From Circinella minor (lineage: Eukaryota; Mucoromycota; Mucoromycetes; Mucorales; Lichtheimiaceae), in NCBI GenBank assembly GCA_016758965.1, contig JAEPRB010000511.1, positions 5,316 to 16,070 of the forward strand: a DNA stretch of 10,755 nt, in the 5' to 3' direction. The translations under genes and the position numbers were made by a program. The notes below the pieces were generated by a model. That model did not search any database. It was given only the letters and a program-made list of their open reading frames with translations, and was not told the origin of the DNA. Positions 1-8,636 of this stretch are shown here, piece after piece. The first letter of the stretch is position 1. Each line of letters begins with the position of its first letter.

Positions 1-300
1 TTTCTACTATTCTCAATCTCTTTTTATATCGTTAACACTATTCTCATTCCCTTTTCTACTGTTGTCACTTATCTCAATTTATTTTTTATTATACTCACAA
101 TCTCTTTTTCACTGCTATTTTCATATTCTCAATTATTAGCACTCTTCTCAATCTCTTTTTTCAATCTCTTTCACTACTACTATCATTATTATAATTCTTT
201 TTTATTATTAGCAGTGACTTTTATTGTTACATAGAAATATTTATTATTATTTTCATTATTATTATTATTATTATATTATCTGCAATGACTTTATTAAAAG
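1..300. repeat. Pyrimidine-rich low-complexity tract and ATT microsatellite
   Basis: The plus strand is dominated by T and C, with the motif TTCTCAATCTCTTTTT and close variants recurring irregularly through about position 200. A run of ATT/TTA trinucleotides follows at about 236-285. A short open frame at 224-436 encodes mostly Tyr, Ile and Leu and is a by-product of this composition. No gene is supported here. Confidence 0.7.
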
Positions 301-411
301 TATTTTACTACTATTATTAATCCTTGCAACTAGGTTTGACTTCACATTAAATTGGTTTACATTGTACCTACAAATAGATTCGATTTCTCCTATAATCAGT
401 GCTATTTTATG

Positions 412-432
412 TTGGTATCAAGAGCTTCGAGG
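412..432 (+). other. Sequence resembling an initiator-tRNA primer binding site
   Basis: TTGGTATCAAGAGCTTCGAGG resembles the TGGTATCAGAGC primer-binding site that many LTR retrotransposons use to prime on initiator Met-tRNA, with one extra A. I see no LTR ending just before it and no gag or pol frame after it. At best it is an isolated relic, and chance is a fair alternative. Confidence 0.15.
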
Positions 433-857
433 CTAATAGAGATACGTAAACAGGGGAAAATCAAATAAAATAGTTCTTGAGTAACAAGAAAATAGATAAG
501 TAAAACAATATGGTAAAGATAAACAAGGCTCCGTGTCTGTTTGTGTCACTAACATTAAATACTATTAAAAATAGTGAGAGTTCAAGTTTTTGTTCTTTTA
601 TGCTGAAACCACTAGTACGTATGTAATAACAGTAAAGAGTACTTTATCAAAAATAACCAAATAATAAGAATAATACATACTCAAATAAAAATGAAAAAAA
701 ATCACATAAAGGGGAAATTGTCTCAAATTGTTATAAAAGACAAATAATATTCATTGGCAACACTAGATACACTTTGATATTCATTTGATATCGGATTTGA
801 CTTTACTTATTTTTTTTATTAAAATTGATCGGCGGAGAGGATTCGATTTAACTCATA
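433..857. other. Gene-free AT-rich stretch
   Basis: All frames carry frequent stops and no open frame looks protein-like. I found no repeat or RNA gene. It separates the low-complexity tract from the MITE candidate. Confidence 0.6.
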
Positions 858-1157
858 CAGTAGACCCCCAATTTTTGCATTCCCGCCAATTGAAAAGCCC
901 CGAGTTCGCAACTTTTTGAAGAAAGTGTCATCAGGTACTTGAATTGCAAATTAGAAGGTATATCAATCAATGTCTATTGAGGAATATTTAAAGTGAATTT
1001 AATATATTAATAAAAGAAAGTAAATGTATATATAGTATGGAGACTGGAGCTGCTACCTATAATAATTAAAATTACTAAACCCAATCCTTGTACCAATTGG
1101 AAACCCTACTTTCCACAACTTTTTTAAAATGTCAAGTTACAAAACAGGAGTCTACTG
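858..1157. mobile_element. MITE candidate with pogo/Tc1-like terminal inverted repeats
   Basis: The left end starts CAGTAGACCCCC and the right end, read on the other strand, starts CAGTAGACTCCT, so 10 of the first 12 bases agree. Similarity is looser further in. Each end is directly flanked by TA (856-857 and 1158-1159), the target duplication expected of Tc1/mariner/pogo transposases. The enclosed element is 300 bp and has no coding frame, so it would be a non-autonomous element moved in trans. CAGT-type ends plus a TA target are typical of the pogo/Fot1/Tigger group, but the family assignment is inference from the ends only. Confidence 0.6.
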
Positions 1158-1159
1158 TA

Positions 1160-2340
1160 TTATATCCATTTTTACCTAAACGCGAGTTAGGATTAAAAAA
1201 AGTATTAGTAAAACATTTAGTATAAACAGGATAGTTTTCTTCCCTTCTTGTTTAACAACAATTAGTATACTCTCTTAAATAAACTCTTCTCTCTGACCAC
1301 TTGATCAGTTAACTTTGCTGATTATAAAAACTCCACCATTATTTATTTTTCTCTTTCTTGGATAAGTCATTCACCATAACTTGAACCGGGCATATAATAT
1401 GATTTAAACTATCGTAGTTTTTCTTTTTTTATGTATGCCATTTAAAAACGATTTGTTATTTATTTTACACTCCTTTACTAATTCTTTTAATATAAATTAT
1501 ATTATGACTATACTTAGTGACATCTTTATTACCTTTTATGGATTAATATGCTCTTACTATATCCCTGTCTTTACAGCTATATATTATTAATTTTCCATTT
1601 CAGTTTTTCATCCTGCTTGTTACATATTCTACTATTTTATGTTGATCATTATTTTATACTTATCTATACACCTATATGATATATAGTATGACACTATTGT
1701 GATATTTATTCCTTCAACGTCATAAAAAAAGAAAAATATTTAAAGCTAATTAACGAAGTATTTGAAGAAACAATAGAACGTAATTTAGATATCTTATAAA
1801 TAGATGATACAACATAATAAAATAAGAAGAAATCCCGTAATCATATTCTAATGTTTGGAAAAAAAACACATGAAAATAAAAGTAATAATACACTAAAAAA
1901 TAGTTTAACTTTCGGATTAATCATTTTAAATTGTAATTGTTAGTTTTTATATACATAGGTTTTGACCAATAGTATTGATATATTTATTCAAGCTTGGTAT
2001 GTCATCATTTGAACATATATATATATATATATTTATCTTCCAGATACACATCATCTTCTATAGTTTTGAATTTATATCATTTCATGTTATCTCTATCTAC
2101 GTACCATTGTTTTGATTGATATATCTTTACTTGTGTCAAAACAATTATATGATTTTAACAGTATGTGCTTAAATACCACCCTACCTCTTAAGTCGTATAG
2201 CCAGCACGAAGAGTAGATTATAATATACTTTCAGCCAAGTTAGAAGCTCATATTTTGATTCAGTATGAAATTTATATACGCAATATTAGAGTCGGTATCC
2301 AGATAAATTGAAGGAGCATAGAAGATAATTGGCATATTTG
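1160..2340. other. Gene-free AT-rich stretch with an AT dinucleotide run
   Basis: Neither strand has an open frame of protein-like composition. The only structure noticed is a short AT dinucleotide run at about 2015-2031. There are no recognisable RNA genes or mobile-element ends. Confidence 0.6.
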
Positions 2341-2353
2341 CTTATATTCCAGC

Positions 2354-2430
2354 TCCACCCAAAAGGGGTCGGTGGATGAATTTTGAAATGGGTAAAATGG
2401 GTAAAAGGGGTAACCCATTTGGGTTATCCT
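2354..2430. repeat. G/C-rich block with two hairpins and direct repeats
   Basis: TCCACC (2354-2359) is answered by GGTGGA (2371-2376). Two direct copies of AAATGGGTA (2386-2394 and 2395-2403) follow. Then comes TAACCCA-TT-TGGGTTA (2411-2426), a perfect 7-base inverted repeat that extends outward with G-C pairs and wobbles. The block is clearly richer in G and C than its surroundings and lies just past the 3' end of the minus-strand gene. It could be a subterminal repeat of a transposon or a structured 3' region. I cannot tell which. Confidence 0.5.
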
Positions 2431-2457
2431 AACCCCCTGACTTTTGATTTATAACCT

Positions 2458-2463
2458 TTTATT
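2458..2463 (-). terminator. Possible polyadenylation signal
   Basis: AATAAA on the minus strand, about 90 bases past the stop codon of the minus-strand gene ending at 2552. Spacing and orientation fit a poly(A) signal. In DNA this AT-rich the hexamer also arises by chance. Confidence 0.35.
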
Positions 2464-2551
2464 TCATAAATTTTAGCTGAGAAATCTGTGTGCCACTAGT
2501 GAAAATGCTACCCCTATTTTTTCTAAAAAAGCCACCTACTTTGAATTTATT

Positions 2552-3367
2552 TCAAATCCAGTTAGGGTGAAATAAGGGCGTGCGGTTTGCTCTGAGTTTG
2601 CTGATATGATCAACTAGCTCCTTGTCCCCATTTTTAACTGCAATTGATGTATTCAATGAATACTCAAAGAAGTTCTTAAAGAACTTCTTATACTTGGCTT
2701 TTTCTTTATCCAATTTACTTATTAAAGTATCTACAAAGTTACATCCATAGGTCTCATATAAAATATTCATATAAGGCCTGTATGCTATCATGCACATAAA
2801 ATCCCCTTCTCCTGATTCACATTCATCATCACTGTCAGAATCGCCCTGCAAGGTAGCCGCACTGGAAGTGTTTTCTAACATTGCATCGGAAATATGAGGA
2901 TTTGAGGATTCCTGAGAATCTTTATTTTCAGGAGATTTATCCTGAGAATCTTGATTCTTCATGGATTTATCCTCAGAATTTAAATTTTCCTGAGAAAATT
3001 TATTTTTAAGGTCCTCTTCATCGACCTTCTCATATTAAGTGTTATAGATGTAACACCTTTTCTTGAGGGCTGCATTCTCCTCTCTGACCCTCTCGATTGT
3101 TCGACGTACAGACTCTGTTGTACGTTCAGTGTTGGCAGACTTTAAGCTTGCTTTTGAAGCTGCCTTTTGTTTTTCTGATGGTTTTCTTTTGATATTCAGT
3201 TTATTTTTCTTCTCCATAAACTGAACATCATACTTTTCATAAATAGTTTCTTTACAGAAACTAACAACATTAATGTTGTGTTTGGTTAATAAGCTTTGAA
3301 GCTTATCAGTATCAATAACAATTTTATTGTTATTAAATGAAAGTTTGTTTTGTGTAGCAGTAACCAT
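2552..3367 (-). CDS. Hypothetical acidic/lysine-rich protein, frame interrupted by one TAA
   Basis: I do not recognise this protein. Two open frames in the same register (3367-3035 and 2962-2552) are separated by one TAA at 3037-3035, and 24 open codons continue after it. The start at 3367 has a favourable context (AACATGG), with a TATA-like sequence (TATATAAAAT, 3440-3431) upstream. An intron at 3109-3029 starting GTACGT and ending TATGAG is 81 bases, phase 0 on both sides, and removes the TAA, giving about 244 residues. Against this, the removed part encodes a heptad-like stretch (ERVREENAALKKR) that looks coding, so readthrough or a nonsense mutation remains possible. In order, the protein has a mixed N-terminus, a basic Lys-rich segment, a Ser/Gln/Asp/Glu-rich linker with a run of acidic residues (DSDSDDE), and a C-terminal region with aromatic and Lys-rich helices. 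No catalytic motif is visible. Confidence 0.5.
3029..3109 (-). other. Candidate 81-base intron holding the only in-frame stop
   Basis: The donor is GTACGT at 3109-3104 and the acceptor AG is at 3030-3029. The next codon, also AAG, gives a second acceptor three bases on (3026). The length is a multiple of three and sits within the 68-96 base range of most other introns in the window. The possible branch sites (CTATAAC, CTTAAT) lie rather close to the acceptor. Confidence 0.4.
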
Positions 3368-3389
3368 GTTGCTCTTGTTATTTTATTTA

Positions 3390-3469
3390 AAAATAAAATT
3401 CAATTTTTATTTTAAATATTTTGAAAAGTTATTTTATATAATAAAATAAAATTCAATTTTTATTTTAAA
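3390..3469. repeat. Two 27-base direct repeats 53 bases apart, each near-palindromic
   Basis: AAAATAAAATTCAATTTTTATTTTAAA occurs at 3390-3416 and again, identical, at 3443-3469. Each copy nearly folds on itself (AAAATAAAA against TTTTTATTTT). The pair lies in the 5' flank of the minus-strand gene and surrounds its TATA-like sequence. It may be a local tandem duplication, or binding sites if the flank is a promoter. Confidence 0.6.
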
Positions 3470-3584
3470 CATATGCATGCCGAGACTATTATAAATAAAT
3501 TAAATTAATAAAAATTAATTTGGCTATACCGTTTTTTCTTGGCTAACTAACCAAATAGTGCCAATAGACCAGAGCATAGTCACT

Positions 3585-3975
3585 ATGACCTCGACCGGTC
3601 CCCGTTCAGAATCTTACAATTGGCATTGGAATCAAAACTAAAGAGTTATTTATGGAATTGTCAAAAATGCCCTATACTAACAAAATTCCTTTTTTGCATG
3701 CAACAATCGTATACTTGATCATGGTTGAGGTGCAATATAATTTCAACGGTCAAAATTTCGCTGATACGCTAAGACATCTCTTTGGTGAAGGATTTTACAC
3801 CATTCTCAATTTTGAAACATTGGAGAAAGAAAAAGAATTTGGATGGGTGGTCGGGAAGATCTACAGTAGACGATCTCTTGTGTCCACATTAGGGTCCATC
3901 ATTAAAGATGTTGTGGCTAGAACATACTTTTCAATAAAGAGAGGCTATTCAAGTACAATGCTCAGAAAATTATAA
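3585..3975 (+). CDS. Orphan ORF, probable C-terminal exon of an unknown protein
   Basis: I do not recognise this protein. The first ATG is at 3652 (107 residues), but the frame is already open from about 3585 and reads protein-like there (ending IGIKTKELF before the Met). GTTCAG at about 3607-3612 could be a splice acceptor. The ATG context (TTTATGG) is weak, so the ATG may be internal. Residues are a balanced mix of hydrophobic, aromatic and charged types (for example NGQNFADTLRHLFGEGFY and GWVVGKIYSRRSLVS), ending in a basic tail with stop TAA. No signal peptide or clear membrane segment is evident. No upstream exon is visible. It is divergent from the gene ending at 2552 and separated from it by an AT-rich spacer. 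A decayed fragment is as likely as a short gene. Confidence 0.35.
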
Positions 3976-5870
3976 TTTTTTTTAACAATAGCCGACCAGT
4001 TATATGGAATGGTTCTTAATTGTAAATATAAGAAGCATGGCTTTAAAAATAGTAATAAAATAATTTCTTTACATAAACCTATTTATTTTATCGAACAGTA
4101 ATAATAAGCAAGCCAAATATTTGATTTGATAAGAACGCCACGCAATGAATCGAAGGCACTCTGTTGTATTATAAGAACATTATCTCTTTACCTCAGATGA
4201 AATAAGAAATCATATTTAAAATACAGAGGTGAACATAACTCAATTCTAAAAAGGAAACTGAGTAAAATTGCATAACGATGCCCTGCGCCTCGTCAACTTA
4301 AATTAAAGAATAAAAGAGAGTATCATGGCTAAGCCCAATATACTTCAGAACAGTAGCTATAGTAACCTTCTCAATATTAATGACTAATCCCAAGTACCCA
4401 ACTTTAATATCAATCCCCTAGATTATTCAATTAACCAAGCCCCATAACTCATAGAATAGAAAACGTATAAATGCGGGTTGTAAATATTATTTTAAAGAAA
4501 GAACTTTTATTCTAGTTTTAAAATTATTATTAAAGATATATAACAAAGTCTCAAAGGATTCCATACCTTGTCTGTTTTTATTTCTTACTCTTATTCAAAT
4601 AACCAAATATCACACACTCGATGAATCAGACATTTTTTTATTTCCATCATGAAGATCGATCCATATCATTGATACAGTAATGGCGAATCCAATCTAACAA
4701 AAATTATTCATACCATCAACAAAGTAGCAATAGCAAATCCATAAATTGTTCAGTGTATGCAATGGTATATTATTATTACTGTTGTTTTTATATTTAAAAC
4801 TAATTGGTTCTTTTTCGTTACTTTGCTGATGTTAGTTAAGCATCGTTGTAAAATATAATACGTCTGAGAACAAAAAACCTTTGATATATGTGCTATCTAC
4901 TGTACAGATAGAGAAAAATACATGCTTATAGATATTGAATGGAAGCACAAAGATACTGATAATAATATATGGGTTAATGAATGCGTATTAGCTTAGCTGC
5001 CATTATAGTGGCTACCGTGATAAAGATATACAAATTATTGATTCTATTGACAAATTCTAATAATAAGAACATTCAGGTCTTATATAAAGGGTTAGACATT
5101 ATTCATGCATACTCAATCTAATCCACAGTTGTCCTATCTTCATTTTCTTAAAATCTAATCAGATCTCAATGTTTATGAATATGAAATAACGGTTTGTAGA
5201 CAATAATATTAATGATCATTGATGTAGCTAATATCAGTTATTATTATTATAAGCTGGCTTTCATAGAAACACAGCAGTGAATTGTAAACCATTTACATAT
5301 AAGGACATATATATTAATTATATGTTGTCAAGTATATAAATTATTTGCTCCAGTTATCTGATACAACAATTACATAGAATCATATATAAAAAGTTTCGTG
5401 TTATGAAAATGAAAAAACAATATTTATTAATCACTGTGTTATATTTTAACATGACCTTAATGTATTTTTTTTACATGCTTTTTCTTCCTCACTCTAGTTA
5501 TTTCTATCCATATCACACTAATTAGAGAATAAAAGCTCATTTATTATGTAAACACAAATTTTAATAATGTAATGAACCTACCTAATAAGTATTAATAACA
5601 TCAATACACAACAATAATAGACAGTAAGTATATGATGACAAGAGGTAAATTAAACTGGTTCGATTGCGAATCATTTACAATACGTATGGCAAAAGATGAC
5701 AGTAGTAATATACTGTTCCGTACTTCATAACTCGATAGCATACATTTGAAATGTATTGACTACTTGAACCATAAGTAAGTGTCAAGTCCAGTACATATCT
5801 AAGTAAAAATACGCAAATAAAAAGATGAAATTATTGATTGATCTTTTAGTAGCTATGAAAGAAAGAGTAA
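3976..5870. other. Long gene-free AT-rich stretch
   Basis: I found no open frame of protein-like composition on either strand and no tRNA-like or rRNA-like sequence. Small palindromes occur (for example ACATATA/TATATGT near 5302-5322, and CTGTACAG at 4900-4907), as expected in such DNA. The stretch may be old, decayed transposon sequence or true intergenic DNA. Confidence 0.55.
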
Positions 5871-5937
5871 ACAAATGAGAAAAGAAAACAAATGAAAAAA
5901 GAAAACAAATGAAAAAAGAAAACAAAAAGTAAAGAAA
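5871..5937. repeat. 17-base tandem repeat, about four copies
   Basis: The unit ACAAATGAAAAAAGAAA occurs at 5871-5887 (one change), 5888-5904 and 5905-5921 (both exact), with a degenerate fourth copy to about 5937. It lies immediately past the 3' end of the minus-strand pseudogene that stops at 5961. Confidence 0.85.
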
Positions 5938-6325
5938 AAAAAAGCTACTCCAGATTATTCCTAGTTTTGTCGTTCGTTCGTTGGCGAAATCACAAATTGG
6001 ATTTTATCCAAATTTTCTTCAATTTTACGTTTTTTGGATTTCACCAAATGGGAAGGACTCAAACGCTCAACACCTTCGGGTCAACCTTCCATTCTGATGT
6101 CTTTGTACATCCTTGAGTCTTCCCAATCCATACTGTCTGACTCTAAGTCATGATTGTACAAATCTTTCACAGCTTTTTCTACAAAACGATTAATAACAGA
6201 ATTTAATTAAATTAAATTAAAATAAAATATACTTATGAATACTTACTGTACTTTTGAAAAATTGTATCCCTTAGCCATTTGTTTTGCACTTTCTGCTTTG
6301 ACTGGGTTACTGGTCTTGTTGTTTG

Positions 6326-6339
6326 TATTCCATTTAAAG
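6326..6339. repeat. Target-site duplication, left copy
   Basis: TATTCCATTTAAAG matches the copy at 6890-6903 (TATTCCATTTGAAG) at 13 of 14 bases. The two copies bracket the retrotransposon fragment. The mismatch is a C-to-T change in CpA context when read on the minus strand. Confidence 0.7.
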
Positions 6340-6889
6340 TTCTCGACGACCTCAAGAGTGCTTTTGGCGATATTCCAGCACTACCACAAGAACAACAACC
6401 TCTAGACTACATACTCAACCAATTACGAAGGTCTGAATTTGGTCTGACTGTAAGTAAATGGCAAACGGTTTGGCCAGCTCTCATACGTGTCTTATGCGAA
6501 ATTGACTACTTGAGCCATCCAAATGAAGATTTTGACATCGACGAACCAGCACCAGAGGATGCTATGGACATCCCCATCTCCTCTCCTACCCAATCCCCAC
6601 ATCTAAACTAGAATATCTTTTTTTTTATTACTCTCTTTGCAGCTCCATTCCTCCTTCCCTTCTTTTTTTCTCAATTTTTTCTCTTACTTTTCAGCCACAC
6701 CAAACAGTCTTTGCTCTCACCAATTTAACTTTTTCCCATACTGGGTTTTTTTCAGTTTCATTCTCTACCCCTATTTCATATGTATATATACAATTGCTCT
6801 TAATCATACCGTACCGCAAGGAAGCGACCACAGGCCTATAGGCGAAGGTCCATTAGTCTTCCATCTTAATAAATTTAAAAATTTTAAAC
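6340..6889 (+). mobile_element. 5'-truncated non-LTR (LINE-type) retrotransposon fragment
   Basis: This 550-base segment has the hallmarks of target-primed reverse transcription. It has an abrupt 5' end in mid-frame, the C-terminal end of an ORF, a long pyrimidine-rich 3' untranslated region, and an AATAAA at 6868-6873 close to an A-rich end. A 14-base target duplication flanks it. It sits antisense within the coding exon of the pseudogene, and removing it restores that gene's frame. The segment CGACCACAGGCCTATAGGCG within the 3' region (about 6826-6845) stands out as G/C-rich and could serve as a probe for other copies. It cannot move by itself. Confidence 0.75.
6342..6611 (+). pseudogene. 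C-terminal fragment of a LINE-type ORF2 protein
   Basis: The 89 residues are the 3' end of a longer frame cut off at the 5' truncation. The frame extends upstream to an ATG at 6279, but that part lies outside the insert and belongs antisense to the host gene's exon, so it is not the real start. The visible part starts LDDLKSAFGDIPAL, contains WQTVWPALIRVLCEID, and ends in an acidic, Pro/Ser-rich tail before TAG. From general familiarity this Trp-rich helix plus acidic tail resembles the extreme C-terminus of L1-like proteins in Mucoromycota. No reverse-transcriptase motif is present, so the family call rests mainly on the insertion structure. Confidence 0.5.
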
Positions 6890-6903
6890 TATTCCATTTG
6901 AAG
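6890..6903. repeat. Target-site duplication, right copy
   Basis: TATTCCATTTGAAG directly follows the A-rich 3' end of the retrotransposon fragment. Read on the minus strand, it continues the host exon in frame from 6948 to 6904. Confidence 0.7.
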
Positions 6904-7530
6904 GGAGAGACACAGATTCCCGAGTAATTTGAGTAGGTGTGGGAGAGCCTGCATGTAAAAAATTTACAAGTTAATACATAGATATAGATATAAGAACCAA
7001 TAGCTAAAAGTAACATAAACTGGACGTTTTGATTTTACCAAGGCAGCTGTTCTCTTCATTAAAACGAAGCATCTGGTAACAGAACTCCTATAGAAAAGAA
7101 CTGGGGATGAACTTCAACTCATCTTTTCCCATCATCTGAAAAAATCGATGCCCACAGTCTTTAAAGAAATAAAGTCTAAAGATTAGTCCAACCGATTAAC
7201 ACAAAAGGGTTCCTTTCATTTTTTTTACTTATATACAAAATATATTACCACTACCAAGTCCACTTCTACGTGGATTGAAAGCAGTTCCAGTATTGCTTGG
7301 AGCAACAAAGCAAATGCTTTCCACCCCACATTCTTCCCGAAGCATGAAAAGAATTTTTAAGAGACCACTTAATGACAAATTGTATCGATGAGCCTTTGTT
7401 TCAAGAGAGAAAGGTGCAATTCTTCCTAACTGCTCATTATAGGCATGTGTCTTTCTTTCGTATTCTTCTTTTTCTTCTTTCCCAAAGAGATTCCATGTCA
7501 CAGCCTTGCATGCAATCATCGGTGAACTAG

Positions 7531-7976
7531 ATTTTTGTAACCTAGATATATATAGTTCAACTATTAACTTATGTAGAATATATTACTTCTGCAAAAGTTA
7601 AATATATTTTATAGGAATCTATAGCGCATATATCCAGTAACATAGCTTTACATAGGCACTCATAGGCATGAATAAGCATTAGTATATTATATATAGGTTA
7701 TTGCAAATTAAAATAACTACTATTTAATCTTTTTCAGGCTACATAAGCATATATATTTTTGTGGATCTACTGTCTGTTGACACAACATATTATATGGAAA
7801 AATTGCTAAAGTACTTTTTTGGTTCCATACTAATGAATAAGTTTATTTGTTATTATTAATAAAGATAATAGAGAGACAATTTCCTTTGTTTATAACATAT
7901 TGAAATATACTATTTTTAAAACAAAAATGCATAGTACATGATTGATCAATAAAATATAATATCATTTTCCAAATTG
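7531..7976. other. Gene-free spacer between the two minus-strand pseudogenes
   Basis: No protein-like frame is found on either strand. I looked here for the missing first exon of the HMG-like gene and did not find it. A short repeat CATAGGCA occurs twice at about 7651-7669. Confidence 0.55.
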
Positions 7977-8558
7977 CTATCGTTTTGCAATTTTTCTTGA
8001 TCCAGTCATTCCATTATTTGCCTTTCGTTTCAATTCTTTAATTCGCTGACGTTTAGTTTCTTTTTCCACATCATCCCAAGTTGTTATTGGGTTTGGAGGA
8101 GCGAGCAATTCCCCCTTATTCTCAGACCAATTAAAGCGATCGATATCGTGATTTACCAAAAACCGTTGATAATGACCATTTTTATCTGGTTTGTGTGAAT
8201 AATCTGGAACGATATGCACAGTACGTTCAATGTCACTTACTTGAATAACTTTACCAGTCTTTTGTAATTCCAATACCTCCATTCCAGTGATATGCTTAAT
8301 ACGAGATACTTCTGAATTACCTTTGGCTTTGGTTTGATTAACAGGTAGATATCGATTTACAAGACAAAGGTCGAGTTGTTGACCCTTATATTCGCAAGTA
8401 AAAAACAGAGTTGCCTGACCATAATATTCACCTTTGATAGCGACAAAATCTCTCCATGCTTCATTATGGTAAAATGGATTAGCTCGAACAATTTCAGTAT
8501 ACTCTTCATTATCATCGTCAGATTTCATAAAGAGCTTTAAACACTTGTAGGCCTTGAT

Positions 8559-8636
8559 CTGGAAATAAAAATTATTAGGATCAATTAATTTTATGATATT
8601 AATAATAATGTAGGTATATAAGTACAGTTCACTTAC
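8559..8636 (-). other. Stop-free 78-base intron in the transposase gene
   Basis: The donor is GTAAGT at 8636-8631 and the acceptor TTTCCAG ends at 8559. The length is a multiple of three and no stop is present, so an ORF search reads straight through and adds 26 Ile/Tyr-rich residues (YTYIIINIIKLID) unlike the rest of the protein. Confidence 0.75.

Larger units (their letters stand above)
5961..7530 (-). pseudogene. Broken four-exon gene (weakly HMG-box-like), split by a retrotransposon insert
   Basis: The exons are 7519-7255, 7158-7039, 6948-6890 joined to 6325-6247 once the insert is removed, and 6178-5961. The introns are 96, 90 and 68 bases, all GT-AG, and every junction has the same phase (1), which is strong evidence that this was one gene. 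Exon 1 contains WNLFGKEEKEEYERK, which recalls the third helix of an HMG box, followed by a hydrophobic/charged region (LREECGVESICFVAPSN). The last exon ends with a probable nuclear signal (KSKKRKIEE) and a TAG at 5963-5961. Internal stops are TAG at 7090-7088 and TGA at 6083-6081, each with coding-like sequence continuing in frame. The ATG at 7519 may be internal: an acceptor (ATCTAG) precedes it, and an HMG box would need more residues upstream, which I could not find. Without the insert about 247 codons remain. The HMG resemblance is weak, and a role in DNA binding is inference only. Confidence 0.6.

Noticed and set aside
224..436. Plus-strand open frame rich in Tyr and Ile
   Set aside because: Generated by the ATT microsatellite. 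Not protein-like.
3026..3056. A very short intron (28-31 bases) around the TAA at 3035 starting at GTGTTA
   Set aside because: Too short, and none of the possible acceptors restores the frame. The 81-base alternative does.
4893..4911. Near-palindrome CTATCT-ACTGTAC-AGATAG, resembling two abutting CAGTAGA-type element ends
   Set aside because: Only six-base arms and no second end at a sensible distance. Likely chance.
6279..6339. N-terminal part of the plus-strand ORF starting at the ATG at 6279
   Set aside because: This stretch lies outside the retrotransposon insert and is the antisense of the pseudogene's third exon, which has better coding character and matching splice phase.
6637..6927. 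Plus-strand open frame of 96 codons
   Set aside because: It is Phe/Ser/Tyr-rich because it covers the pyrimidine-rich 3' untranslated region of the LINE fragment, and it runs across the element's end.
6804..7016. Minus-strand open frame of 70 codons
   Set aside because: It spans the 3' end of the LINE, an exon in the wrong frame and an intron of the pseudogene. No coherent composition.
7763..7772. GATCTACTG resembling a right end of the MITE family
   Set aside because: It is followed by TC, not the required TA, and no partner end was found.
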